Assembly: GCA_023055355.1 (NCBI GenBank) | Contig: JALJCS010000004.1 | Location: forward strand, 31,586,744 to 31,650,743 | Direction of reading: 5' to 3' | Source of the DNA: Agelaius tricolor | Taxonomy: Eukaryota > Chordata > Aves > Passeriformes > Icteridae | DNA: 64,000 bases | Shown: in pieces, positions 14,065 to 25,300 of the stretch | How positions within the stretch are numbered: position 1 is the first letter of the stretch | Layout of the letters: each line of letters starts with the position of its first letter | Position numbers and translations under genes: made by a program | Notes under the pieces: generated by a model | Database searches by the model: none | Seen by the model: the letters and a program-made list of their open reading frames with translations, nothing else | Told to the model about the DNA's origin: nothing

Positions 14065-14162
14065 TAATCATGGCTGAGTTTGCTACATCATCCCCACGTG
14101 ACTATCTTGCATATGAACAAGCTGGAGGAACAAGATCATTTGAAGACAAGTTCAAGGATGAG
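14065..14162 (+). CDS. possible short coding exon, unidentified
   Basis: A TCTGGAATTGCAG acceptor-like sequence ends at 14064. From 14065 an open frame contains an ATG at 14070 in a fair context (ATCATGG). It reads MAEFATSSPRDYLAYEQA, then GGTRSFEDKFKDE, before a possible but weak donor (GAG|GTCATA) at 14162/14163. Without splicing the frame runs on to a TAA at 14196-14198 (42 codons). The composition, with charged and varied codons, looks more protein-like than the surrounding frames. I do not recognise the peptide. The donor is poor, the upstream pyrimidine tract is weak, and no partner exon was found, so chance is the leading alternative. Confidence 0.15.
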
Positions 14163-14198
14163 GTCATAAGCATATCCCTCTTTCTTATCCCTTGTTAA

Positions 14199-15364
14199 AA
14201 TCTGCTTGAAATATCAGTGGGATTGTTTCTTCTTTCATACTTAGATTAGTTTAGTTTCAGTACCCTAAAGGTGCACTGAAGTGTAATGTTATACCTGCAA
14301 CACACCCAGCTGATTTTTTGCTGAGATTTGCTGTGCGAGAAAAAAGGAGAGAAGGGATTGTAACATAAAGTGCCATGGGAAGAAGAGGCTACTTATGAAA
14401 GCTAGTATGTACTGTTGATGTACTTTGAAGTACAATTTCTGAATTTGAGACAAACAGAAAAGCAAAAGGAATATGAAAGAGGCAAGGCACAGCTGTGGCT
14501 TGACAGAAGAACTTGCTCTTGCTTGGGTGGACATAAGCATATTTTGCAGGTACTACTGTTATGGCCTTGTCTTGCAGGACTTTATGTCAGGTGTGAGTTA
14601 AACCAAATTTCTGTAGGATTATCCTCACTTTCCCACTATTCATTAGAGTTGCAGAGTAGTATGAAGCCAGACAGCTCCTAATCCCTTAGAACAGATATTC
14701 TCCCAAAATTTTTTAGGCTGTCAAGAACTGGAATTTTGTCTGGATCTGTCAGATCTTTGAACTGGAAATGCTTCAGCAGTGCTCAACTGCTCAGCCCAGA
14801 GGTGTCTGTGAAGGGTAATGCTGCCACTCCACTTCTATCCCAATGTTTTGCCTAATGGCAACTAAACTATCATATTAAAGCTACATGAATTCATGAATAG
14901 TTCCACAAGAAGAATTGCTGCAATACAGCTGTGCTTCCATGCACATTAGATGGGAGATATAATGAAAGAGTTTTGAGAACATATTGCTGTATTCAGCCAA
15001 GTGGAAAATTTATCTTTTAAATACAGCTGACTGCTTGAAATATAAAAGGATAGGGAAATAAGTTGCAAATATGCATTTTTTGTATCATTGTATCCCCAAA
15101 GGCTGATGCTTTTGATGTCAGATGTTGTTTTCACACCTATCAGAAACACAATAAAAAATAAATAAGTTTTATACACACTATGGATTGTTCAGCATGGTAT
15201 ATCTCACAGATATAGTGATATAAAGTAGTAGACAAAGGGAAAAAAGAGTTTAATGTTTTCTAGTATTGACCTAACTTTGCCTTTTGACTTTCCTAGAAAA
15301 GTAGTTTTAGTTTCACACCAGCTTTACCTTGTTATAGCTTTGTCTCTTGTATTTTAATAGATAG
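14199..15364. other. unique non-coding sequence
   Basis: No recognisable gene or repeat. AT-rich sequence leads up to the CR1 tail at 15365. The short frames here (76-88 codons) have no supporting features. Confidence 0.55.
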
Positions 15365-16652
15365 AATATTAAAATCATAAATTCATGGAATAACTTAAGT
15401 CAGAAAAGACCTTCAAGATCATTGAGTTCAGCTATTAACCCTGCACCACTAAACCATATCCACATCTTTTAAACACTTCAGTGGATGATGACTTCTATGG
15501 AAAGTCTAATCTAGTACTCATCAACCCTTTCAGTGAAGAAATTTTCATAATATCCTATATAAGCCACCCCTACCACATGAGGCTGTTTCATCTTGTCCTA
15601 TTGCTTTTTCCTTTGGGGAAGAGAATGACACCCACCTTGCTATAACATCCTTTCAGAGATTAGTGATGTCCCCCATAAACCTCCTTTTCTCCAGGTTAAA
15701 AACTCTCTCAGGTACTCCTCATTAGACTTGTGGTCCAGACCCTTCACCATCTTCAGCAGCTCCATATCCTGCTGTGAGGGAGAGGCCCAAAACTGAGCAG
15801 AGGATTTGAGGCGCGGCCTCACCAGTGCCCAGTACAGGGGAACAATCTCTGCCCTGCTCCTGCTGGCCACACCATTGCTGGCACAGGCCAGGATGCCATT
15901 GGCCTTCTTGGCCACCTGGGCACTGCTGGCTCCTGTTCAGCTGCTGTCACCAGCACCCCCAGGGCCTTTTCCTGTGGCAGCTTTGCAGCCACTCTGCCCC
16001 AGCCTGTGGCACTGCCTGGGCTTGCTGTGACCCAAGGGCAGGACCCAGCACTGGGCCTTGTTGAACCTCACACCACTGGCCTTGGCCCATGGTCCAGCCT
16101 GTCCAGATCCCTCTGCAGAGCCTTCTGCCCTCCAGCAGATCAGCACTCCCACCCAGCTTGGTGTTGTCTGGAAACTGACTGAGGGTCACTCAATCCCCTC
16201 ATCCATGTCACTGATGAAGATATTAAACAGGATTAGGCCCAGTACTGAGCCCTGGGGAACACCATTGGTGACTGGCCACTAGCTGGATGTAACTCTATGC
16301 ACCACTAATTTGTGAGCCCAGCTATACAGATATTTTTTTACCCAGTGAACAGGCCATCTGTCAAAACCATGAGCAGTCAGTCAGGAAAATGCTGTGCAAA
16401 ACAGTGTCATATGCATTACTAAAGTCCAGGTAGAAACATTCTTAGCCTTTTCCTCATCCACTAGGCTAACTATTCTCCCATAGAAAGAGATCCTGTTGGT
16501 CAAGCAGGATCTGCCTTTAACGAATTCCTGCTGGCTGGGCCTGATTACTTGGGTAATCCTGCATGGGCCGTGTGGTGGCACTCAGGATGAGCTGCTCTAT
16601 GATCTTCCCTGGCATCAAGGTCAGGTTGACAGACCCCTGCAGTTCCCAGATC
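15365..16652 (-). mobile_element. CR1 LINE, old 5'-truncated copy (3' part)
   Basis: CR1 is the dominant non-LTR retrotransposon of birds. Its sense 3' end lies at the left: AGAATATTAAAATCATAAAT followed by a degenerate form of the AAAAGACCTTCAAGATCAT signature. Moving right, the minus strand reads back through the reverse-transcriptase domain of ORF2. The element is interrupted at 16653 by a second CR1 and resumes at 17142. It shows many stops, frameshifts and substitutions in the tail, so it is an old copy. Its GC-rich core (15851-16181) is strikingly similar to the plus-strand CR1 at 32902-33235. Confidence 0.95.
15640..16620 (-). pseudogene. CR1 ORF2 reverse-transcriptase remnant
   Basis: Read on the minus strand, pieces of CR1 ORF2 appear in order. 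Near 16381-16581 there is the QEFVKGRSCLTN motif followed by a damaged DF.NAYDTV active-region block. Near 16150-16189, [16 protein letters not shown] stands where intact CR1 has FADDTKLGG, so the catalytic Asp-Asp pair is changed to Asp-Asn. Near 15640-15915, [20 protein letters not shown] and [18 protein letters not shown] mark the RT C-terminus. The frame shifts several times, so no functional protein can be made. The frame-breaking deletion at the DHWA-type site (GGACCATGGGCC) is shared with the CR1 copy at 32.9 kb. Confidence 0.93.
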
Positions 16653-17141
16653 ACAGAGTCACAGAATCATAGAATGGTTTGAGCTGGAAGGGACATTAAA
16701 GATCGTCTAGCCCAACCCCCCTGCTATGGACAGGGACAATAGATTGTCTCTGTCTGTAGAGGCAATCTATTGTTTCTATGAAAGCTCTCACTAGACCAGA
16801 TTTCTCAGAGCCCCATCCAGCCTGGCCTTAAACACTGCCACAGTTGGGGTATCCACAAATTCTCCAGTAAACCAATTGCGATGTCTCACCACCCTCACAG
16901 TAAAGAATTTCTTCTAATCTAAAACTACAATCTTGCAGTTTGAATCTATTCCCCCTTGTCCTGTCACTACATGCTCCTGTGAAAAGTCTCTTTCCAGCTC
17001 TCCTCTATAGGCTCCCTTTGGGCTGAAAGGCTGCAATAAGGCTTCCCCAGAGCCTCCTCTTCTCCAGGCTGAACGACCTCGATTCTTTCAACCTGTCCTC
17101 ATAAGCCTGTCCTCCAATCCTCTAATTATCTTTGTGGCTCT
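16653..17141 (-). mobile_element. younger CR1 nested inside the older CR1
   Basis: Its sense 3' end is at the left: CACAGAATCATAGAATGGTT, then GAGCTGGAAGGGACATTAAA and AGCCCAACCCCCCTGC, close to the common bird CR1 tail. It extends about 490 bp to the GGCTGAACGACC and CTCTAATTATCTTTGTGG region of the 3' UTR, where it is 5'-truncated. The host CR1 is cut in the middle of its ORF2: CAGTTCCCAGATC stops at 16652 and AGATCCTCTTTCTAGCTC resumes at 17142. The repeated AGATC is a probable 5-bp target-site duplication. Nesting shows it inserted after the host copy, and its better-preserved tail agrees. Confidence 0.9.
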
Positions 17142-17285
17142 AGATCCTCTTTCTAGCTCTTCTTGAAGATGGGTGACACATTTGCCAACCACCAGTCAAC
17201 TGGGACCTCCCCGTTCAGCCAGAATTATGGCGAAAAGTGGTTCAGTGAGTGTTTCCACAGTTCCCTCAGTACCCTTGGGTGGAGG
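17142..17285 (-). mobile_element. CR1 LINE, resumed 5' part of the old copy
   Basis: After the nested insertion the CR1 ORF2 sequence picks up again: CTTCTTGAAGATGGGTGACA, CATTTGCCAACCACCAGTCA, ACTGGGACCTCCCCGTTCAG and finally CCTCAGTACCCTTGGGTGGA. This is the segment directly upstream, in sense, of the part that ends at 16652. CR1 similarity fades near 17285, which I take as the 5' truncation point. Confidence 0.88.
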
Positions 17286-18068
17286 ATAGAGTAGGTGGGT
17301 GCTTTCCTTCTCCTCTGCATGACTGTGTTGGTCAGAGTTGGAGCAAAAGCTCTTAGCACAGCAGGTGCTCCTCATCCTACAGCACCCCTTTAACAATTAT
17401 GGAGAACAAGTCCAGAAAACTAAATCTTTATTTGTCAGGTGCAATTATGCCTTGGATAATTAGAAATGTGACAGCGATTCTTCAGTGTCTAATGAAAAAA
17501 TATTACCTACTGCAATCCAGAAAGGTAAAGGCCATTTCTATTTCATCTCCTCTCAGTAAATAGCCATATACTGCAATGTAACAAATGCTTTCTGCATGGG
17601 GAAATCTGTGTAAGTATTTTGTGCTCCTAAAATAGGAGGGTAGGGAAATCCCTTAGGGATTTTCTTGATGCATAAAACAACATTATCCTGCAAACTTGGT
17701 ATTAGCAGTAGCTCAGCAGAGACATGATGCAGAATAATTTGTTTTTCTAAACTAGGGACCTACTTCCCTACAGCTTTTGTTACTCTGTTAGCTGTGTGGA
17801 AGGGTGTTACTACACGTCTTACAGCCTGCCAAGGCACTGCTCTGCTACAAGGTGCTGCTCTGCTTCAAACGCTTTCTTCAACCAGCCAAGCAATTGGCTT
17901 TATCTTCTAACTCATATTGTCATCTTTGTGCTTGATCATGAGATTCACAGGCCTACAACAGAGCTAGGCACCAGTCTTCTGGCACAGAACTGTCCAAGTA
18001 GCCTGAACAAGACTGAGGGTTTTTCAATGCCAGTCTCACTAAAAGACAAATAATTAGTTCCTAACTAT
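17286..18068. other. unique non-coding sequence
   Basis: No gene or repeat recognised between the CR1 truncation point and the (TTTG)n tract. An 85-codon frame at 17796-18053 has no recognisable feature. Confidence 0.5.
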
Positions 18069-18133
18069 TTTTCTTGGGTTTTTTGGGTTTTTTGTTTGTT
18101 TGTTTGGTGTTTGTTTGTTTGTTTGTTTGTTTT
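18069..18133. repeat. (TTTG)n microsatellite
   Basis: TTTG units, with some TTTGG and longer T variants, continue for about 65 bp. The minus strand is A-rich, so this may derive from a poly(A)/CAAA tail, but no retroposon body is visible beside it. Confidence 0.9.
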
Positions 18134-20744
18134 AACATCTGGGAAGACAAAGGAAGCAAGTTTCACTTTAGCATATAAATATTTTGGCCCAGTAAAGTAT
18201 CAATAATTAGCATCTCTAAGCAGGGTGCAAATACACATTGAAATGTAGTGTTGTGTCTTCTGACTGAACAGCAGTAGTAAACGAGTAGTTAAAGCTGAGG
18301 AAGAACCCTCCAAGCTCCAAACACAATTGCTCCATGTTATCACAGATTAATTCTGTGGAGGATTCATAGTTGTTGTCATATGTGTCTCTTAATGCAGAAG
18401 GTTTTCTGTCTGATTCTGCAGGTAGGTGTGTGGCCCCATCTGTGGGACTGCACTGACTTCGGCAGGTGCAAGAGATTGCAGGACCCTTAAAGCTAAAAAA
18501 ACCCACAAGAAAATGGGTTTTCTCTTTGTATGCATAAGAAACATCTGGTCTTTTGTGTGGTAAGGGACAACAGAGAGAATCAGTCTAAAAATCAGACGAC
18601 AATCAGCACTTTGAAGACCTAGACTTGTAATGAAAATTTTCTGGGAATGTTTCTTTTCTTGTATCAATGAGGGTAGTGGGGAAGGCAAAGGAAGAGCAGG
18701 AAGTCTGAAAAGAATGCAGTGCATATTATTTTATCTTGATATTTTAGAAAACATACTTTTTCAGATGTTAATACAGATTTCATTGCTTGTAAATTGCTCT
18801 TTCATATGCTTTATGATTTTTGTGATATGGCTTATAAATAACTGATGAAGTAGTTCAAGGAAAAGCAAAACAATTACTTAAAAGGATGCTGTCAAAATGT
18901 ATGTTACCTTTAAGTTGTTTTCCTAGACTTGAATATTTAATGACTTAATTTTCCCTGTTTCTTCCTTGAAAAATAGATCCATCATTCAGCTAAAGAGTTG
19001 ATCTTTCTAGAAGCAGATAACACTATGTATCTCAGTTGTCTTAGTATTTATGTATTTCTGAGGATATATGAAATAACATGCAAAAAGCATGCTTATAATT
19101 TTATTAGATAATATAAAACAAAGCCCCTTGTGCTTTGTGAACTATTCAAATCACTTTTGAAGATGGTCCGAGCCTGGTTTGAATGACACTTCCGGTCACT
19201 GAAAGTATGTCAGTGCTAAACACAGGTATGGAAAATGGGAAGGCATGGACCATATTTTTGTGGAACTCAGAAGGAAAACAGTTTCTTTTTCTCCATACCA
19301 TTTTTGAATTGATTTTAAAGTTCAGTGCTCTTCATGGCACTTTAGTGAAAAGTTTACTTAAGTGAAAAGTGTATGTCATTTACCACTTTGGAGCCACAAT
19401 CATGAAATTACAGGGGACCATTTTCTTGTTTCCATCCACAAAAAATCTCTCATCCAGCCTTCAGTTAAAAACTTCACTTGGCTTTTCCCTAGTCTATGCA
19501 GAGATGTCTCTTTTGCCTTCTTCCTGATCTTTTCATTGTTTTGGATGTGTGATACAAAAATCTGCAATCCGACATATGCTCTTTGGATTTATTTGCCATT
19601 ACTATTTAGTCCACAAGGAAACCTTTCAGACCATGATTCAATTTCTTTTCAAACTCTGTTATGTGCCAATAGCTTATATTCTAAAATACCATTATATTTT
19701 AAAAGAAATAATTATAATTATTCTAAAACTACGTACAAGCTGCTAAGAGTTTAGGACAGACAACAATACTTTCTGCTTAATGAAGTGCTGGCATGAAAGA
19801 ACTTTCAAAGAGTGATAAGATAGGGTGATTCAGTGAAAGGACATGATGTAATATTTAGAAATGAGTTTTTCTGGATCTGCCTGTTTCCTTGCTCTTGCTG
19901 AATTTTATTTGGTACACAACTTCCTCAAACATATGTGTTGTGAGGTGAGTAGAAAGTGACAGTCTTGATACAGCCATTTAGAGTGAATGGCTTCTCACTG
20001 TATTAAGCAAAGCTGAAGTGGTAAGACAAGGGAAAATTTGTAGTGTGGAGGCACTGAATCCATATTCTGTCAGAGATATTAAGATAAGGCTAATTGCTTT
20101 TGGTAAAAGATCTACAAGTTTTCAGAAAGATTTGCAGCTAAACATTTTTTCTGAAAGGTATTTTGACAAATTCTTTTATGCGTTACTATATCTTGTACAT
20201 TACAACAATTAGGAAAAGTAGAAATAAAATAAAATTTATAAAGGAGAAACTTGTAGTTATGAAGTTCCCTGGAAATATTTGGAAAGAAAGGGATACACAG
20301 GTTCTTAGTTTAGGTCTATAGATGAGTTTGTTTGTCATCATAACTTTTTATGTTGGCAAGACAGCAAATCCTTTATGACGGTTGAGGACAAATCAAGCAG
20401 TAACCATAGATTTCCCATGTAGATCTCCTTCTCCAAAAAGTCCTCGCATTGTAAATTTATCAGCTTTAGGGAATGTATCTTAGTGATCTACTTCTGAGAT
20501 GTGCTTAATGTGGCTGGTGACTGGAAGGCAACTGAATGTTTTAAGATCTCTTCATAAAGAGACCAATCAAACAGCTTTCTTACATGATGTGTCACTCTCT
20601 ACAGCAACTTTTCAGGGAGGATGTGATCAGTCCAGAGCAAGAAATATCTTAGGATCTTCACTGTCATACTTTATCATCCTGGAATAACACAAATCTACAG
20701 CTTGGGATGCTTCAGGCCAGCCTGGGTTGCATTGAAACAATTCA
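18134..20744. other. unique AT-rich non-coding sequence
   Basis: No recognisable gene or mobile element. A 130-codon frame at 19362-19754 is rich in Phe, Leu, Ile and Asn as expected from AT-rich DNA, and overlaps another frame in the same strand. Confidence 0.55.
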
Positions 20745-20817
20745 GGCTGTGATCCAAAACTCATTGAGGTCAATGAGGAGGTTCCCAATTGCTTTGAATA
20801 GCTTTTGAATCAGAGCC
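20745..20817. mobile_element. palindromic MITE-like relic
   Basis: A 73-bp imperfect palindrome: GGCTGTGATCCAAAAC at the left is answered by TTTTGAATCAGAGCC at the right. The arms continue inward through CATTGAGGTCAATGAGG and its degenerate complement. Palindromes of this style (GATCCAAA next to CATTGAAGTCAATGG-like words) recur in reptile and bird genomes and resemble old DNA-transposon MITEs. The palindrome is plain in the sequence. The family assignment is from memory and tentative. Confidence 0.5.
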
Positions 20818-22069
20818 TTAAAGATGGTGTTTTGCTGTCCGAAATTACTTAGGCAAACCATGAAACATAAGTGTGTATTTCTCAGAGAAGCTGGAAAACA
20901 CTGAAACTGCTCCATTCCCTGCAGCTACATTAAGGATTATGCCTGATTGGCAAAGCTTTCCAGAATGTTTAATCTTCAAATTAATTTGATGGTCCTGATC
21001 AGCACAGGGTAAACACAGGGGCAAACTGTTCTGCAATATTTATTCATGTTTTTAAATGGATTATTGTCAACAGTATTTTTCTCTTTGTTTACCTTTCTGA
21101 TAAATCATTCTAGTGAACAAATTTGCTAGCAGGAAGGGACTGCTGACACAGCAAACCTTAAATTGGTTGCAGTCTGCAGTCTGTTAGAGGTGAAGTCCAT
21201 GCATGCTGCAGACAGAGGTGCGGCTGCAGCTGGCGTGGTGATGCACAGGTTGGTTCTGTACTGTCGGCTGTGCTGAGTGGTCTGTTTATCCAGCAAATCA
21301 CAACACACTGTGTACCCATTGCAGATTGAGCTGTCTCTGTATCCTAGTAAACATAGGGCTGACACTGCTTTCTCTAGTGGAGTGACTGTCTGGTATGACT
21401 CCCAGCTTTGGCAGGCAGCGTGTAGGAAAATATTACACTTTTAACACCTACTAGTCGCAGAAAATTCATGTATGACAGAAAAAATGCATGCCAGCAAATT
21501 TTTAATGTGATGCCCAGTAGTGCTAGGAAAATTATGAAGGTAGACTGGATGCCTAATTCATTAATGCTTCACTGAGTCTACATTTCTTTATCAGTAAAGA
21601 TCCTGTGACCTCCATCTCTTAAGAGATTTACTTTTTCTTTTCATTGCCATGCAGTCACAATCCAGAGTATTGCAGCAGTTGTCCGTTGTGAACAGAAACA
21701 AAGGATGAGCCTGATTCATGATTTGGATTAAGATTTTAGAGGTCCAGGTTCTTTTTTTTTTCATTGCTATACCGACTGTTAAATGAGGTAAGGGAAAAAA
21801 GGCAAACCCTGTGAGGGAGGGTAGTATTTCTTTGTCTTCACAAATGACTCAGCTGTGATAACTCCTCTGGTGGTGGGGGAAGGCACCAACACAGTCACAT
21901 CCATTCTGAGGGGGTCATCTCTAGGGTACTTAATCACACCAGCAGAATAGGCAGGTGCAATGACTTAGGTCATCAAGGATTTTCAAATAGTCCAAATATG
22001 TGACAGTGTTACATCATCCATTGCAAAAGCTCCTCACCCTATGGGTGGCGTTGAGCATTCACACCTGAT
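20818..22069. other. unique non-coding sequence
   Basis: No supported gene. A 79-codon minus-strand frame (21126-21365) is without motif. From about 21810 the sequence could belong to the upstream part of the LTR candidate at 22.07 kb, but no boundary can be fixed. Confidence 0.5.
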
Positions 22070-22330
22070 CCTCTGCTTATATAATCTTTTGGTCTGGGGA
22101 TTTGGGACACCACCATTCAATGGGGCAGGAGGAGGACCAGAAGTTCTGCAGGACCACTGCTTTTGACAAGACTGCAACTATTCACTTCAACAGGATTGCA
22201 AACACCTCTTGGTATGATCCTCTGACTTTTGTAATTTCTTTTGAACCACAAACACCTATGAATGTTGTGTACTCTCTTCCCATGAAGGGTGGGACTAGCA
22301 AAAGAGCTTTTACTCCCAGTAGATAGGCTA
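22070..22330 (+). mobile_element. possible LTR fragment (R-U5-like)
   Basis: A TATA-like CTTATATAATC at about 22074-22084 is followed by GGACACCACCATTC, CAGGAGGAGGACCAG, GACAAGACTGCAACTATTCA and TATGATCCTCTGACTTTTGT, ending near CTTCCCATGAAGGGTGGGAC. The last two words resemble CCTCTGATTTTTGT and CTTCCCCTTAAGGGTGGGA just downstream of the solo-LTR candidate at 40.7 kb, which hints at related avian ERVL-type sequence. I could not find a TG...CA boundary or a target duplication. A 74-codon frame crosses it without recognisable content. It could instead be a TATA-containing host promoter. Confidence 0.3.
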
Positions 22331-25300
22331 TATGCTCCATGGAAACTTTTTGAGACTTGTAGGCTGAAATTCTTTATGTTCTGAAGAAGCTGCTCTAGAA
22401 GGCCAGTTAGATGAGTAGGAGAACAAAGTGGGTTTATTGCACCACGCAGACTCTTCCAGTTTTAAAACATCATCCACTGTGAAGGATGTGATTATGCTTG
22501 ATCCTCATGGATAGGAAGATATGCCAACAAACAGGATGCAGCTGAAGGTATTAACTGTCTTACAAGTAGGTGTCCAGGATGGCTCATCCTGCACACTCAT
22601 CCTACACAATTCCAAGTGGTATGCAAATGTTAGGTAGGTATATATAAATATTTAGTAGGCAAGACAAGTCTTCAAGACAAGGCAGTATACTTACAAAAAC
22701 TGTAAATCAGACAAGTTTGAAGACTGCTTCCCCATGCTGCAGCAGGATGTCTCCAGCTAGATCCTGCTCCATGGCATACCTGGTAACCTGGCTTTCCCCT
22801 CATTATATTGTTGGGCACATGAGTGCCTGATGCAATTTTAAGTGTATTCTATAGCACCACCTTTCCATTTAGAGCACAAAGTGAGGGAGGATACTATGAC
22901 TGAAAGTGCAGACAGCAACTTCAAAAATTATTTAGTGAATGTTTAACTGACTTAGGAATGAGGGGAAAAGAGAGAGATGGCTTAAATGAAGTGAAGCAAA
23001 CCTCCAGGCCTGAAGTCAGGTATTCTGTATCACATATTAGGTATTGAGCAACTTTTGCATCAAATGTGTGCAGAAAAGATATTAAAACCATAAAAACATA
23101 CCACTGGAGCCCTGGGAAGGTCTCATTTTTCTCTTTCCTTTTTTTTATAATTTCCTGTTAGCTGTTGCAAGTTCTTCTGAACATTTCACTGGAAAATTGA
23201 GGAAAAAATGGGAAATTTTCCTTTAGCCATAGGCAGGAATTGTACACAGTTTTCTTTCTTTTCTTAGCAAACACTGGGATGCTTCTCTCATTTTAAATTA
23301 CCTAGCATAGCTGAATACATTTATGTTCTGCTGATGTCAATATATCTGCATTATGTATTTTATGTTCATATAAACTTTCTCCATCCCTGTTACATTAACA
23401 CACCCAAAACACTGCTAACACCAGCAATGACAGAGTACCACTGCTTGTCCAGATGAAATAAGCATAAGGTACGTCTTACATCTTTAGGACTTACATCTGC
23501 TTTACTTCCTCTTGTAAAAGTCTTGTAAAATTTGAAAGTCTAGAAACAAATATTCTAATCATCACTCTTCCAATAAAGCCCCCTGATGTCTTTAATTTCC
23601 AAATATTTAAGATGCATTGTGCTTTTTGTTCTGTGAGTTGTTCTATTTACAACTTTAATCTAAACAACTAATGATGTTGAATTTATTCTTCCCTGAAAAA
23701 AACTTTTTTCTGGATGTGGTGGCCTGGTAGTCCAGTGAAAGGACAAATGCATCTTGCTCTGAAATCTGAAGTTCTAGAAAGTGCCCCTGTGTCAGAGGAG
23801 GTCAGTATGTTCCCAGAAGATGCTCCAGGCAAAAGAAATGTCTCCTGCAATAAGGTGCCTGTCTGAATGCTGCAGATAGTATTTCATAAATGAGCTGTGT
23901 GGTGGTTAAGGAAATGCCACTCCTGTAACCTCGCAAAATTTTCTTTCTAATAATTTATGGCAGCCCCATTTGATACTGAGCCCTTCCCTCACGTTGCAGG
24001 CTGAAAACCAGCCTTCCATTGCAGCTGAATCTCCTCCATCTTCTCAGCACCTCCCTGCAGTCCCAGCTGTAAGGAGTGCCTTGGTCACCAGCCCCCAGTG
24101 AAGTCCTGCCAGGACTCCATTCTCAGAAATCTGGGGCAGCTCTGCCATTTCCTTCAGATTTCTTTCTGTAATACTTGCTTTGGACTTGCTACTGACATGC
24201 TGCTCTCTGCAGCTTTGTTTTTTTTGCTACGTTCAGCTTCCCACTGGTGGCTGTGGTCCCATCTCCCACTCAGAGGACACTCAGGCAGCCCCTACCACCC
24301 CCACACTGATGGGACCAGGACAGACCACCCACAGTTTTCAGAGGAGTTAATGAGGCCCTCTGTTCATGGTTATAACTCCACACAGCTTCCCAGCTCAGAT
24401 TTTCCAGAACACTGAGTTTAACCCTGCTCCAAAGCAAAGCCAGAAGCAAAGCTGAAGATGGCTTTGAGCCTTGCAGAGCTGGATCTGCTGTAAAGGAAAG
24501 AAGCATTCTCCTTGCAGAAAGTTGAGAGAGGTTCTAAATTTTACGTTAATGGAAGCATATGGGTCCTAAACTTGTGGGAAATAGTTGTTGTTTGGAAGAA
24601 AATCTTTGAAAATACTGGACTTCATGAAGAAGAGTAAATTTAATCTGACTTTCCAGAAGATTTAATATTGGCCTTACTTGTCTACCCTGTGAGGCTTTAA
24701 GGGTACATCCATGTTGATAGACGCTGTCTCTATGAAGAGAGGAGTGGCCTTCTCACACTCCTTTTCTCGCCCCATCTGTGTTGGAGTGTTGTGAGTAGCA
24801 CTGAGCAAAACCAGGTAAAAACTAACACACCTTCCCCTCTCCCCATCCCTAGATCAGCAGAAATAGAAAACCTCAGTTATTTAAATGCACACAGTGCTTT
24901 ACCATTATACAAACACTAACATCTCTCTGTTTTTCTTTCTGAGTAAAGAGGGCTGACTCCTCAGGTAATCCAGCAGATGATATTTTATGTGTACAGCCTG
25001 GCTCTGTGGGATCACAGTTGAGAGAGGGAGAGAGAACCCTTTGCTTTCATCACTTCTCTGGCATGTTAAACCAACCTTGTCTGGGATTAATTTGGGCCTT
25101 GGCTCTGTCTTGTATTAACATCCCCAGCAGACCAAAAACCATTTTAATTTAAAAAAGGTCCAGGCTAGTAGTTCAGAAGGCTTTTGTTGGAACAACTTTC
25201 GCCAAATAGTGATGGAGCTTGGGGCAGGCCTTTGACTTTGTAAGAGACATCAGCCTGAGCCAACAACATGCTGGTTGTTGCAGAACCCATGTACTATCCC

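Noticed and set aside
15806..16064. Trp/His/Cys-rich plus-strand frames, repeated almost identically on the minus strand at 33020-33278
   Set aside because: They are the antisense reading of the shared CR1 core, not a conserved protein family. Their similarity reflects the repeat.
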